Shown piece by piece: positions 38,143 through 47,526 of a stretch of DNA of 64,000 bases. The notes under the pieces were generated by a model. It had not been told where the DNA came from and did not search any database. It saw only the letters and a list, made by a program, of their open reading frames with translations. The first letter of the stretch is position 1. Every line of letters starts with the position of its first letter. The DNA comes from Cyclobacteriaceae bacterium (GTDB lineage: Bacteria; Bacteroidota; Bacteroidia; Cytophagales; Cyclobacteriaceae): assembly GCA_016787565.1 (NCBI GenBank), contig JAEUUG010000004.1, forward strand, positions 124,001 to 188,000, in the 5' to 3' direction. Position numbers and translations under genes: made by a program.

Positions 38143-39345
38143 ATGACTACTTTTGCCAATGGGTTTCTGGTAGAGAAGCCACGTATTTCTTCTATCGATA
38201 TCTTGCGTGGTGTTGTAATGGTCATCATGGCACTTGATCACACCCGGGATTTTTTCCATGCAGATGCTTTTCTTTTTGATCCTACGGATCTTACCAAGAC
38301 GAGTGTGCCATTATTCTTAACCCGTTGGATCACCCATTTTTGTGCACCCACCTTTGTTTTTTTGGCCGGAACGGCAATTTGTATTAGCTCGGAAAGGAAA
38401 TCAAAGCGAGAGCTTTCTGTCTTTTTGCTTACGCGAGGCCTGTGGTTAATTTTTCTCGAGGTGGTTGTTGTGCGGTTTAGCTTCTTCTTTAATTTCTCCT
38501 ATGACGTCACAGTGTTTCAGGTAATTTGGGTTATCGGTGCTTCGATGATCGTAATGGCTGTACTCATTCATTTTTCAAATGCAATTATCATTTTGTTGGG
38601 ATTTATTATTACGGTGGGGCATAATTTACTGGATGGTCTTTCTTTTCCATCCGGAACGGCTGGTGAATGGTTTGGTATATTTTTCTATCAATCGGGATTC
38701 AAGAATGTTTCACCCGGACATGCATTCTGGGTTCCCTATCCGGTTTTGCCTTGGCTTGGAGTGATGTTGCTTGGATATTCAGCAGGACACTGGTATAAAA
38801 AATCGGTTGACCCGAAAAAGCGTCAAGATCTTTTATTGAAAACGGGGCTCGGTGCAGTTATTCTTTTTGTCGTGCTCAGGTTTAGTAATGTATATGGAGA
38901 CCCGGCACCGTGGAGTGTTCAGTCAAATGGCTTATTTACAGTATTGAGCTTTTTGAATTGCACAAAGTATCCGATCTCCCTCCTCTATATCCTGATGACT
39001 CTTGGACCATGTTTGATTTTTCTTTCGCTGCTCGAAAAGGTGTCAAATCAATTTTTTAATCCCTTTATCGTTTTTGGCCGTGTCCCTTTGTTTTACTATG
39101 TGATTCACTTTTACATCATTCATGCAGGTTCGCTGATTGGCTATATGATCGCCTCTGGAAAAAGTTTTGCCGATCTTGATTTTAGTTTCAATGCTGGTTT
39201 TGGAGGCTTACCGCCTGGAGTAGGATATTCTTTGTTTTGGGTGTATGTCATCTGGATTACTATCATTTTGATCCTTTATCCACTTTGTCGCTGGTACAAT
39301 ACGTATAAGAGCACTCACCGGCAATGGTGGTTGAGTTATGTATAG
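38143..39345 (+). CDS. HGSNAT-like / DUF1624 membrane protein
   Basis: A 400-residue polytopic membrane protein. The N-terminal segment RISSIDILRGVVMVIMALDHTRDFF is the hallmark of the heparan-alpha-glucosaminide N-acetyltransferase catalytic family and related acyltransferases: a conserved Asp-x-x-Arg-Gly followed by the membrane His in ALDHTRDFF. About ten hydrophobic helices follow, including THFCAPTFVFLAGTAICI and the conserved PYPVLPWLGVMLLGY. The acceptor and donor are unknown in bacteria. It follows the MITE-like element by 63 bases, with TATTTTTAG in between resembling a -7 box. Confidence 0.85.
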   Translation: MTTFANGFLVEKPRISSIDILRGVVMVIMALDHTRDFFHADAFLFDPTDLTKTSVPLFLTRWITHFCAPTFVFLAGTAICISSERKSKRELSVFLLTRGLWLIFLEVVVVRFSFFFNFSYDVTVFQVIWVIGASMIVMAVLIHFSNAIIILLGFIITVGHNLLDGLSFPSGTAGEWFGIFFYQSGFKNVSPGHAFWVPYPVLPWLGVMLLGYSAGHWYKKSVDPKKRQDLLLKTGLGAVILFVVLRFSNVYGDPAPWSVQSNGLFTVLSFLNCTKYPISLLYILMTLGPCLIFLSLLEKVSNQFFNPFIVFGRVPLFYYVIHFYIIHAGSLIGYMIASGKSFADLDFSFNAGFGGLPPGVGYSLFWVYVIWITIILILYPLCRWYNTYKSTHRQWWLSYV

Positions 39346-39402
39346 GCAACCGTGGCCTTTTAATCCGGTCAAACGAAAAAAATAAATCAAAGGTAATTCT
39401 GA

Positions 39403-40317
39403 CTAGCGAAGCGTTTCGGCAATTCCGGACCGATAAGAAGTGGCATGTATTCCGATAGCCTGTTCAATTTTCGTGCTATCAAATACATAATCGTTTTCGA
39501 ATTGGTACATCATCTCCACAAATTCGCGAAGCACGGGAACGAAAAGGCCCATTAGTCTCACGCCAAATTTTGGCAAGCTCGTTACTCCTTTGTAGGGCCG
39601 ATTCATAATTTCGGAGGCAATCCGGCAATATTCTTCTCCAGTAATTTTTTCCTTACTCGTCAAGGCATGCCATGTCTGATTAAAGGCCGATGGAGTATTG
39701 CCCAGCACGGCTACAGATTTTCCGGCATCGGGTGTATAGGAAAACGTATGAATTGCTTTGGCATTACCCACCCATTGTGGTGATTTGTTTGCCTTTAATC
39801 TTTCTGTAACAGTCGAGTGGGTTAAACTAAGTACTGCACCCGGTCCGTAAAAATCGGCTGCCCGAACGATCATGCCCTCGAGATTTCCACTTTTGATTTC
39901 ATCCAGGAGCATGGTGGCAATCTTGGCGCGAACTTCTCCTTTTTTGCTGTTGGGGTTGAAAGGTGTCTCTTCGGTCATGATGCCCTGTACATAACCATAG
40001 GCATACACATTATCGAAGAAAACGAGTTTACTGTTATGTTTTTTACAGGCATCAATTGTATGGCGCATAACCTTCGGCCATTGTTCCTGCCAGGTTTTAG
40101 CCTCGTATTTTAGTCCGGCCATCAGGTAAACAATTTCGCTTCCCGCTACTGCTTTTTCAGTTTGATCGAAATTGAGCAAGTCGGCTTGCACCAGTTCATC
40201 TGTGGGATTTACTTTTTTTGGATTTCGGCTTACCTGCCGTATGGCTGTTGTGAAGGGAATCAAATTTCTGGAAAGTTCCTTTCCAATAATACCATTAGCG
40301 CCAAGGATTGTTTGCAT
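39403..40317 (-). CDS. NAD-dependent epimerase/dehydratase family protein
   Basis: An extended short-chain dehydrogenase of 304 residues. I place the start at ATG 40317 (MQTILGANGIIGKELSRNL), which begins directly with the Rossmann strand; the longer frame to 40410 would overlap the upstream SDR gene. The dinucleotide motif reads GANGIIG, DLLNFDQTEKAVAGSEIVYLMAG follows, and YAYGYVQG contains a Tyr in the right area, though a canonical YxxxK is not obvious (VYAYGYVQG, then NPNSKKG). This suggests an atypical member with uncertain activity. It is likely co-transcribed with the SDR upstream (52-base gap). Confidence 0.82.
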   Translation of the reverse strand: MQTILGANGIIGKELSRNLIPFTTAIRQVSRNPKKVNPTDELVQADLLNFDQTEKAVAGSEIVYLMAGLKYEAKTWQEQWPKVMRHTIDACKKHNSKLVFFDNVYAYGYVQGIMTEETPFNPNSKKGEVRAKIATMLLDEIKSGNLEGMIVRAADFYGPGAVLSLTHSTVTERLKANKSPQWVGNAKAIHTFSYTPDAGKSVAVLGNTPSAFNQTWHALTSKEKITGEEYCRIASEIMNRPYKGVTSLPKFGVRLMGLFVPVLREFVEMMYQFENDYVFDSTKIEQAIGIHATSYRSGIAETLR

Positions 40318-40369
40318 AAGTTTTTTTGATATAGTCGAAAGGCTTAAGAAAGTATTGTTGGATGATGTT

Positions 40370-41212
40370 CTACAGCATCTTCTTGAAAAAGTCATCCATC
40401 GCGCGGTCACCCAATAAGCGAGGCACGGTCCAGTTTTTGAATTTATCTTTAACTAATGCGTAGCGTAATGCAGGTTTATCTTTCTCCAGAATGTCGGCCA
40501 GTTGTTTTGAAAATGATTCGAGGGTAATTCCTCGTTTTCCTTCTTTTGTAAACCAGGTGAAAAAATTGATTAAGGATTTGATGTACAAAGTTTTTTCAAA
40601 TCGCTCCATGGAACCCTTATCCCAAATGGGTGTCTGCACAGGTCCAGGAGCGATAATTACCACTTCGATTCCATACCGTTGAAATTCTCTGCGCATTGTA
40701 TGCGAAAGTGCCTCTACAGCATGCTTGCTTCCTGAATAGGCGCCCAGGAAAGGAGCTGCCATTTTTCCGGCAACGGAACTGATATTTAGTATTCTTCCGG
40801 GTGAAGACGGATGATTGGGTTGAACACCGAGCAAGGGAAGAAAAGCTTTGGTTACGCGAAGCAATCCGAATACATTCACGTCAAAATTGTAAATAAAATC
40901 TTCCATCGGCAGATGTTCGAGGGGCCCGCTCATGGAAACTCCAGCGTTGTTGATTGCTGCTCCAAGACCCTGACCCTGAAGAAGGAAGGTAAGTTCTTTT
41001 GCTGAACGGTCGATAGCCTCCTGATCTGTTACATCAAATTGCAGCGGTTTAAAGTTGCTTCCTAATTCTTGTTGCAACCGGTTTCCATCTTCCATCTTCC
41101 GCACGCTTCCAAATATGGTATACCCGCGGCCAATCAGTTCTTTGGCAACACCATAACCAATTCCTGTAGATACCCCGGTAATGAGTATGTTTTTTGATTT
41201 TTCTTTCCCCAT
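40370..41212 (-). CDS. SDR family oxidoreductase
   Basis: A classical short-chain dehydrogenase of about 280 residues. ATG 41212 (MGKEKSKNILITGVSTGIG) is chosen over the ATG five codons upstream. Motifs: cofactor loop TGVSTGIG, NNAGVS, the serine of LNISSVAGKMAAPFLGAYSG and the catalytic YSGSK (Tyr and Lys), then PGPVQTPIWDKG. The Arg in FGSVRKMED after the second strand suggests NADP(H) preference. Substrate is unknown. It lies between the HtrA protease (55-base gap) and the epimerase on the same strand. Confidence 0.93.
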   Translation of the reverse strand: MGKEKSKNILITGVSTGIGYGVAKELIGRGYTIFGSVRKMEDGNRLQQELGSNFKPLQFDVTDQEAIDRSAKELTFLLQGQGLGAAINNAGVSMSGPLEHLPMEDFIYNFDVNVFGLLRVTKAFLPLLGVQPNHPSSPGRILNISSVAGKMAAPFLGAYSGSKHAVEALSHTMRREFQRYGIEVVIIAPGPVQTPIWDKGSMERFEKTLYIKSLINFFTWFTKEGKRGITLESFSKQLADILEKDKPALRYALVKDKFKNWTVPRLLGDRAMDDFFKKML

Positions 41213-41267
41213 TTCATGAAGGTACACTTTCTTGCCGAAACAAGATGACCCTTTTATGAAGGAAGTA

Positions 41268-42707
41268 TTACCGAATTACAAAAGGTATTTCAACCTGCTG
41301 CTTCGAACTGTTTACGCCATAGAGCGAACCGCGTCCTTTAAATTTCTCAAAGAATTCAATCACCTCTTCAGGATCTTTTACCCGCACGCGGTTAATGGCG
41401 ATGATGGTAAAATTTTCAGGTACACCAATTTGTTTGAGTACGCTGTTGTCTTTTAGTTTAAAGACTTTCACACCGTATTGTGTAGACTCAAGTTGCGCTC
41501 CGAGTGTAGCCGCACTAAATATTTTTCGCTTGATGATATCGGTTGTTCCATTGCGGTTGACAAGGGTGATGGTCGTAGTTCCAGGTTTTGTATCGCGCAG
41601 ATAGGTGATCGTTATTTTATCGCCAGGATACCGATAACTCAATTCCTCTTCAAAGGCACTCTGGCTATTGATATCAACTGAATTTACTTTGGTAATGATA
41701 TCTCCAAGCTTTAATCCGGCTTGTATGGCCGGACCTTCCTTTTCCAGTTTTTCCAGCAAGACACCATTGAAATTTTTCACGTTTGTATTCAGATCGTATT
41801 TTTTGGCGTTCTCATAGTTGTATTCGGTTACACTGGCACCGATGATAGCTTTCTGAACTACGCCATACTTTACCAGGTCATCAAAAACTTTTTTAGCTAT
41901 ATCTACGGGAACAGCAAACGCATAACCGGTGTACGAACCTGTCCGGGATAAGATGGCTGTATTAATCCCCACAAGTTCTCCGTTCTTATTCACGAGTGCT
42001 CCTCCTGAGTTTCCGGGATTGATCGCAGCATCGGTTTGAATAAACGATTCGATCGGGAATTTATCTTCCAGAATTCCAATGCGTCTTCCTTTGGCGCTGA
42101 CGATACCAGCGGTTACTGTTGAGGATAATGTAAAGGGATTACCGACAGCAATGACCCATTCGCCCACTTGCACATTCTTCGCGTTTCCCAAATGTGCTGC
42201 GGGAAGATTTGTTTCACTAATCTTGATCACTGCAAGATCGGTAGAAGGATCTGTACCGATCAGTTCTGCAGTGTAGGTTCGTTTATTATAACTCACTTCA
42301 ATTCGCTCAGCCGATTCTACTACGTGATTGTTGGTAACGATATAACCATCAGTTGTGAATATCACTCCCGAGCCGCTGCTCACTTGCGTTCTGTTTCCAC
42401 TACCTTCGCCAAAAAACCAATCCCAGTACGAGTAGGAAACACCCCGCGAAATGCTGTTTATAAAAACAACACTGGGTATGGCCTTCGAAGCGGCATCACT
42501 GAAATCAACACCTTCTAATGTTGTAAGGGTTGTGACAGGCGCAGCCATGTTTTGCTGAATAACAGGTGAGTCATACCGAACCGCATTGAATTGCGCTTCG
42601 GGTTGTTGTTGAAGTTGCGCAGGCTTGATGAAATAATGGAAGAAGGTAAAGGCGCCTCCAAATCCTGTGATAAATCCAATCAATACAATCTTCAGTGTCG
42701 TTTTCAT
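41268..42707 (-). CDS. htrA: Do-like periplasmic serine protease (HtrA/DegP family)
   Basis: A membrane-anchored or exported quality-control protease of 479 residues, beginning MKTTLKIVLIGFITGFGGAFTFF. Catalytic triad: His in IVTNNHVVESAE, Asp in PSTDLAVIKI and Ser in NPGNSGGALVNKNGELVGIN. A PDZ domain follows (NFNGVLLEKLEKEGPAIQAGLKLGDII), and the C-terminus carries a second degenerate PDZ-like region (QLESTQYGVKVFKLKDNSVLKQIG). It degrades or refolds misfolded envelope proteins (family knowledge). A perfect -7 element lies upstream in the gap shared with the divergent GH3 gene. Confidence 0.95.
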   Translation of the reverse strand: MKTTLKIVLIGFITGFGGAFTFFHYFIKPAQLQQQPEAQFNAVRYDSPVIQQNMAAPVTTLTTLEGVDFSDAASKAIPSVVFINSISRGVSYSYWDWFFGEGSGNRTQVSSGSGVIFTTDGYIVTNNHVVESAERIEVSYNKRTYTAELIGTDPSTDLAVIKISETNLPAAHLGNAKNVQVGEWVIAVGNPFTLSSTVTAGIVSAKGRRIGILEDKFPIESFIQTDAAINPGNSGGALVNKNGELVGINTAILSRTGSYTGYAFAVPVDIAKKVFDDLVKYGVVQKAIIGASVTEYNYENAKKYDLNTNVKNFNGVLLEKLEKEGPAIQAGLKLGDIITKVNSVDINSQSAFEEELSYRYPGDKITITYLRDTKPGTTTITLVNRNGTTDIIKRKIFSAATLGAQLESTQYGVKVFKLKDNSVLKQIGVPENFTIIAINRVRVKDPEEVIEFFEKFKGRGSLYGVNSSKQQVEIPFVIR

Positions 42708-42780
42708 TGTTGCGTTTTTTTTATAGTCTGGTTAGGATGGTATGCGAGACCAATTAGTTTTTGCCCCGCAACATCAATCG

Positions 42781-42788
42781 CAAATATA
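42781..42788 (-). promoter_or_regulatory. Candidate htrA -7 element (TATATTTG)
   Basis: Exact TAnnTTTG match on the minus strand, about 73 bases upstream of the htrA ATG. No -33 TTG at the usual spacing was found. Confidence 0.45.
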
Positions 42789-42883
42789 AAACGGCATTTA
42801 TAGATTTTGGATTTCAGGCAAGGCGATTTACCTCCACTTTTTACTCCCGTGTAATCAAAAGACTTTAATTATCTTGCGCCCCC

Positions 42884-44374
42884 ATGGGAATACGCTCCTC
42901 TCTAGCTAAGCCTTTTGCCGCCTACATTGCGGCTCAAACCAAAAAATGGTCGATGGAACCGGCTCTATACCAGCGCAAGGTTTTTGATTATCTCGTAAAG
43001 GAGGGAAAATCAACCATATTTGGAGTTGATCACGATTTTGGTGCCATCCGGAGCTATGACGATTTTCAAAAACGTGTACCCATTCGCGATTATGAGGCAC
43101 TGAAGCCGTATGTTGAAAAAGTAATTCAGGGTGAGCCCAATATTTTATGGAAGGGTAAGCCGGCTTATTTTGCCAAAACATCCGGTACAACATCCGGAAC
43201 CAAGTATATCCCGATTTCAGAAGAATCTAAATACAGTCATTTTATCCAGGCACGGAATGCTACGCTGAGTTATGTGCACGAAACGGGTAATGCTTCGTTT
43301 CTGGATGGGAACCTTATTTTCCTTTCTGGTAGCCCAGAGATGGATGAAACAGCAGGAATAAAAACCGGAAGATTATCCGGAATCTCCAATCACCTTGTTC
43401 CTGCGTATCTGCGCACCAATCAGAAACCGTCCTATGCAACAAACTGCATTGAGGATTGGGAAGAGAAACTAGAGCGCATCATTGATGAGACGCTGAGCGC
43501 CAACATGACGCTGATCTCGGGTATTCCACCCTGGGCGCAAATGTATTTCGACCGCATTCAGGCCCGTACTGGAAAAAAGATAAAGGATGTTTTTCCTGAA
43601 TTCTCGTTGTTTGTTTACGGAGGTGTGAACTTTGAACCCTATCGCGCGAAGCTCTTTGATTCGATTGGCAAGCAGGTTGATTCTATTGAAACCTATCCCG
43701 CATCGGAGGGCTTTATTGCTTACCAGGATTCGCAGCGTGAAGAAGGACTATTGTTGTTGCTGAACAGCGGAATATTCTTTGAGTTTGTGCCTACAGAAGA
43801 ATACTTCAATGAAAATCCCACGCGACTAACCATTGAAGAAGTGGAGTTAGGTAAAAATTATGCGCTGATCATCAACAGCAATGCAGGTCTTTGGGGATAT
43901 TCCATTGGTGATACCATCAAGTTTATTTCTAAAAACCCGTACCGCATATTGGTCACCGGTAGGATCAAACATTTTATATCAGCGTTTGGCGAACATGTTA
44001 TTGGTGAAGAAGTAGAGAAGGCCATGAAGTTCACCATGCAAAAGTTCAACGAGGTAGAATTGATTGAATTTACCGTGGCCCCCCAAGTAACTCCCAACGA
44101 AGGGTTGCCGCATCACGAATGGTTTGTGGAGTTCGCAAAAGCCCCGAATGATCTGGCTGCTTTTTCGGCCGAACTTGATAAACAAATGCGCGAACTCAAT
44201 GTTTACTATGATGATCTGATAACCGGAAATATTCTGCGAACTTTAACAATCACAAGCTTACCAAAAAATGCGTTTATCGAGTACATGAAATCGCAAGGTA
44301 AACTGGGCGGCCAAAACAAAGTTCCGCGATTATCGAATGACCGAAAAATAGTCAATGAATTATTTAAACAGTAG
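42884..44374 (+). CDS. Bacterial GH3-family acyl-adenylate/amide synthetase-like protein
   Basis: A 496-residue member of the GH3 (auxin-responsive) branch of the ANL adenylating enzymes. ATP/AMP motifs are intact: phosphate loop KTSGTTSGTKYIPIS (around residue 98), YPASEGFIAYQ (around 270), the conserved Asp of GYSIGDTIKF, and TGRIKHFISAFGEHVIGEEVEKAM at the hinge between large and small domains. In plants such enzymes conjugate carboxylic acids to amino acids; the bacterial substrate is unknown. It is followed 29 bases later by dxr, suggesting an operon with isoprenoid synthesis. Confidence 0.9.
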   Translation: MGIRSSLAKPFAAYIAAQTKKWSMEPALYQRKVFDYLVKEGKSTIFGVDHDFGAIRSYDDFQKRVPIRDYEALKPYVEKVIQGEPNILWKGKPAYFAKTSGTTSGTKYIPISEESKYSHFIQARNATLSYVHETGNASFLDGNLIFLSGSPEMDETAGIKTGRLSGISNHLVPAYLRTNQKPSYATNCIEDWEEKLERIIDETLSANMTLISGIPPWAQMYFDRIQARTGKKIKDVFPEFSLFVYGGVNFEPYRAKLFDSIGKQVDSIETYPASEGFIAYQDSQREEGLLLLLNSGIFFEFVPTEEYFNENPTRLTIEEVELGKNYALIINSNAGLWGYSIGDTIKFISKNPYRILVTGRIKHFISAFGEHVIGEEVEKAMKFTMQKFNEVELIEFTVAPQVTPNEGLPHHEWFVEFAKAPNDLAAFSAELDKQMRELNVYYDDLITGNILRTLTITSLPKNAFIEYMKSQGKLGGQNKVPRLSNDRKIVNELFKQ

Positions 44375-44403
44375 CAGGCTCACGCACTAATCCTCTGATC
44401 AAC

Positions 44404-45567
44404 TTGATTTCAACCAAAAAACGTATTGCCATTCTCGGTTCAACGGGCTCCATCGGTACGCAAGCCCTTGAAGTTGTCGATGCTAACCCAGATTGCTTTG
44501 AGGTGGAGGTTCTCACGGCACAAAACAACGCTGAGCTTCTGGTGTCGCAAGCAAAACGGTTTAAGCCAAACGTAGTGGTGATCGTTAATGAAGATCATTA
44601 CCATTTTGTGAAGGAAAGCCTCGCGAAGGAAGATATAAAAGTCTATGCCGGAGAGAATTCACTTTCATCGGTAGCACAAATGGATACCGTTGACCTGGTG
44701 CTGACTGCGCTGGTGGGGTACTCCGGTTTAAAACCAACTATTAAAGCAATTGAAGCGGGTAAGACCATCGCGTTAGCGAATAAGGAAACGCTTGTGGTGG
44801 CCGGGGAATTGGTAACAAAACTTGCACAGGAGAAGGGTGTCAATATTTACCCGGTAGACTCTGAGCACTCGGCTATTTTTCAATGCCTGGTGGGTGAGTT
44901 TCATAATCCAATTGAAAAAATAATTTTAACGGCTTCAGGGGGTCCCTTTCGGGGGAAAACGCGAAAAGAGTTGGAAGTCGTTACAAAAGCTCAGGCGCTT
45001 AAACATCCCAACTGGACGATGGGCGCCAAGATTACCATCGATTCGGCCACGCTCATGAACAAAGGGCTGGAAGTAATTGAAGCCAAGTGGTTATTTGGAT
45101 TGAAACCCGAACAAGTGGAGGTAGTGGTTCATCCGCAGTCCATCATCCATTCTATGGTTCAGTTTGAAGATGGCTCCATGAAAGCACAACTTGGCCTGCC
45201 GGATATGCGTTTACCAATCCAGTTTGCGATGACCTACCCGGAGCGATTAAAATCAAATTTTCCCCGATTTGACTTTACAAATTATCCTGCCTTCACCTTT
45301 GAAAAGCCTGATACCGAAACTTTTCGTAATCTTGCGTTAGCGTTTGAGGCACTACACCGGGGCGGTAACATGCCCTGTGTGCTGAATGCAGCAAACGAGG
45401 TGGCTGTAGCCGAGTTTTTGAACGATAAAATCCGGTTCCTCGAAATGTCAGCGGTCGTGGAACGATGTCTGTCTAAAATCGATTATATCGCTAATCCCTC
45501 TTACGAGGATTATGTACAGACCGATAAAGAGACACGCATTAGGGCGAAAGAGTTGGTTAAGGGTTAA
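44404..45567 (+). CDS. dxr: 1-deoxy-D-xylulose 5-phosphate reductoisomerase
   Basis: Second enzyme of the MEP isoprenoid pathway, converting DXP to MEP with NADPH; 387 residues. NADPH loop ILGSTGSIGTQALEVV; metal and substrate segments VDSEHSAIFQCL, TASGGPFRGK and KHPNWTMGAKITIDSATLMNKGLEVIEAKWLF are intact. The start is the TTG at 44404: the frame upstream reaches a TAA at 44365 without an ATG, and no ATG precedes the nucleotide loop. The gene is followed 37 bases later by rseP, a common neighbour of dxr. Confidence 0.97.
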   Translation: MISTKKRIAILGSTGSIGTQALEVVDANPDCFEVEVLTAQNNAELLVSQAKRFKPNVVVIVNEDHYHFVKESLAKEDIKVYAGENSLSSVAQMDTVDLVLTALVGYSGLKPTIKAIEAGKTIALANKETLVVAGELVTKLAQEKGVNIYPVDSEHSAIFQCLVGEFHNPIEKIILTASGGPFRGKTRKELEVVTKAQALKHPNWTMGAKITIDSATLMNKGLEVIEAKWLFGLKPEQVEVVVHPQSIIHSMVQFEDGSMKAQLGLPDMRLPIQFAMTYPERLKSNFPRFDFTNYPAFTFEKPDTETFRNLALAFEALHRGGNMPCVLNAANEVAVAEFLNDKIRFLEMSAVVERCLSKIDYIANPSYEDYVQTDKETRIRAKELVKG

Positions 45568-45604
45568 CCGATATAAATTTTACTAACTGATTTAAGAAGA
45601 AGAA

Positions 45605-46972
45605 ATGGATTGGATGATTATGCTTGCTCAATTGTTGTTGAGCCTTTCGTTTTTAGTAGCGGTACATGAAATGGGCCACTTGTTGGCAGCCAAATATTTC
45701 GGAATGCGCGTAGAGCAGTTCTCGATTGGCTTCCCGCCAAAAATATGGTCCTTCAAAAAGGGAGGAACGGAGTATGCATTAAGTGCCATACCGTTGGGAG
45801 GTTATGTTAAGATATCCGGTATGATCGATGAATCGCTGGACACTGAAGCGATGAAGAAGGATCCTGAACCGTGGGAGTTTCGTTCGAAGCCAGCCTGGCA
45901 GCGCTTGATTGTGATGTTGGGAGGAATCTTCGTGAACGTCATTGTGGGGATACTGATCTTTATCGGTATAACCTATGCCTTTGGCGATGTTTACATTTTA
46001 AAGGATGAGATCAATAAGAATGGAGGATTTTATGTTGGCCCTGCGGGCGAAAGCATCGGATTGAAGACAGGCGATAAAATTCTAAAGATCAACGGCCAGG
46101 ATTACAAATATTTGCAGGATTTAATAAAGCCTGAAACGTTGCTCAGTACCAACGGATTTTATACCGTAGAGCGCCAGGGTGAGTTGATTGATATTGCTAT
46201 TCCGGAAAACTTTATTCAGAAGTTTAACAAACGAGAGGGCCCAGGTAACTTTCTGATGAACCGGTTTTCACCTGTGGTGGCCAGTATTGCTCCCAAATCA
46301 TTAGCTGACCGGATTGGCATCAAAGAAGGCGACAGAATTGTAGAGGTAAACGGTACAACCATCACATATTATGATGAAGTTCAAAAACTCGTGCGTGCCA
46401 TGACCGATACAACATCCGGCAAAGCAAAAGCAGATTCAATCTCCCTTAAAGTGGTTCGCGGAAAAGAAGTACTTACGTTCCATGAGTCCTTTAAAGATCA
46501 GGCCACTATCGGCTTTTATTCAACGGTGATGTCAAAAGAGTTTTTGGACAAGGCAACGGAAACTATAAGCTATAGCTTTTTCGAATCCATACCCAAAGGA
46601 ACAGAGCGGGCATTTTCAACCCTCGCAGTTCAGGTGAAGGCCTTTGGAAGAATCATCTCTGGTGCACTTTCACCAAAAGAATCGCTATCGGGCCCGATTG
46701 GTATTATGCAGGCTTTTGGAAATGAATGGGACTGGGCACGGTTCTGGTCTTTAACAGGTGTGTTATCTCTTGTATTAGCCTTTATGAACTTATTGCCAAT
46801 CCCTGCCCTTGATGGAGGACACGTTATGTTTTTGAGCTATGAAATCATATCGCGCAGAAAACCTTCTGATAAATTTTTGGAGGTAGCCCAAAAAGTAGGC
46901 ATGGTCTTTTTATTGGCGCTGATGGTATTCATCTTTGCGAATGATATTCTGAAGCTTCCAATTTTTAATTGA
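45605..46972 (+). CDS. rseP: RseP-type site-2 intramembrane metalloprotease
   Basis: An inner-membrane zinc protease of 455 residues that cleaves anti-sigma factors and signal peptides (family knowledge). The zinc motif HEMGH is at residues 21-25 in the first helix, the third ligand in the MNLLPIPALDGGHVMFL segment. One or two PDZ domains lie in the periplasmic middle (VGPAGESIGLKTGDKILKING and ASIAPKSLADRIGIKEGDRIVEVNG). Start ATG 45605 gives MDWMIMLAQLLLSLSFLVAV, the first membrane helix. Follows dxr. Confidence 0.96.
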   Translation: MDWMIMLAQLLLSLSFLVAVHEMGHLLAAKYFGMRVEQFSIGFPPKIWSFKKGGTEYALSAIPLGGYVKISGMIDESLDTEAMKKDPEPWEFRSKPAWQRLIVMLGGIFVNVIVGILIFIGITYAFGDVYILKDEINKNGGFYVGPAGESIGLKTGDKILKINGQDYKYLQDLIKPETLLSTNGFYTVERQGELIDIAIPENFIQKFNKREGPGNFLMNRFSPVVASIAPKSLADRIGIKEGDRIVEVNGTTITYYDEVQKLVRAMTDTTSGKAKADSISLKVVRGKEVLTFHESFKDQATIGFYSTVMSKEFLDKATETISYSFFESIPKGTERAFSTLAVQVKAFGRIISGALSPKESLSGPIGIMQAFGNEWDWARFWSLTGVLSLVLAFMNLLPIPALDGGHVMFLSYEIISRRKPSDKFLEVAQKVGMVFLLALMVFIFANDILKLPIFN

Positions 46973-46991
46973 TAAGATCGCAATGAAATCT

Positions 46992-47018
46992 AAAAAGGCG
47001 CCTGTGGGTGCCTTTTTT
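46992..47018 (+). terminator. Intrinsic terminator after rseP
   Basis: AAAAAGGCGCC pairs with GGTGCCTTTTTT (one G-T wobble) around a short loop, ending in a T run. Confidence 0.75.
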
Positions 47019-47132
47019 GTTTGGGGGAAGCTCAATGGTTGTGTTTCAGTATGAATGACAGAATTTTTTAGAACGCTGTAACCACACTCATCAGCACTGC
47101 GTCAAAGGGTCAGATTTAACAAAACAAACATT

Positions 47133-47477
47133 ATGGAAACTGAAACCTTAGCATTATTAATACCGATACTGGGTGTCGTTGGTGTATTTACGATGGTCGT
47201 CTTCTTGCGCAAGTATGAAAATGAGGAGCGCATGGCTATGATTGATAAGGGCATTAGTCCGGAGATATTCCGCAAAGCACAAAACACCTCGGTGGCCTTG
47301 CGTTTTGCGCTGCTCTTTATTGGTGGTGGCACCGGCTTGTTGATGGGTTACTTTTTAGATAGTGCCTTTGGCATGCAGGAAGTAGCCTACTTTTCAATGC
47401 TGTTTATTTTTGGTGGTTTGGGCCTCGGTGCAGCATATCTCGTAGAAGAGAAAAAAGCAAAAGAGCGTCAGCACTAA
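47133..47477 (+). CDS. Small membrane protein, DUF6249-like
   Basis: A 114-residue inner-membrane protein with three hydrophobic helices: LALLIPILGVVGVFTMVVFL at the N-terminus, FALLFIGGGTGLLMGYFL, and FSMLFIFGGLGLGAAYLV. Between the first two is a charged segment RKYENEERMAMIDKGISPE, and the C-terminus is a basic/acidic tail EEKKAKERQH. The ERMAMIDKG motif is typical of DUF6249 proteins. No function known. It stands as a single transcription unit between the rseP terminator and the terminator at 47495. Confidence 0.75.
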   Translation: METETLALLIPILGVVGVFTMVVFLRKYENEERMAMIDKGISPEIFRKAQNTSVALRFALLFIGGGTGLLMGYFLDSAFGMQEVAYFSMLFIFGGLGLGAAYLVEEKKAKERQH

Positions 47478-47494
47478 TCGTTCGACAATGAATC

Positions 47495-47525
47495 AGAAAA
47501 GCCGGAAGTTGTCCGGCTTTTCATT
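47495..47525 (+). terminator. Intrinsic terminator, bidirectional
   Basis: GAAAAGCCGGA pairs with TCCGGCTTTTC around a short loop, flanked by A- and T-rich tracts, between the small membrane protein gene and the convergent DASS permease. Confidence 0.85.
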
Positions 47526-47526
47526 T

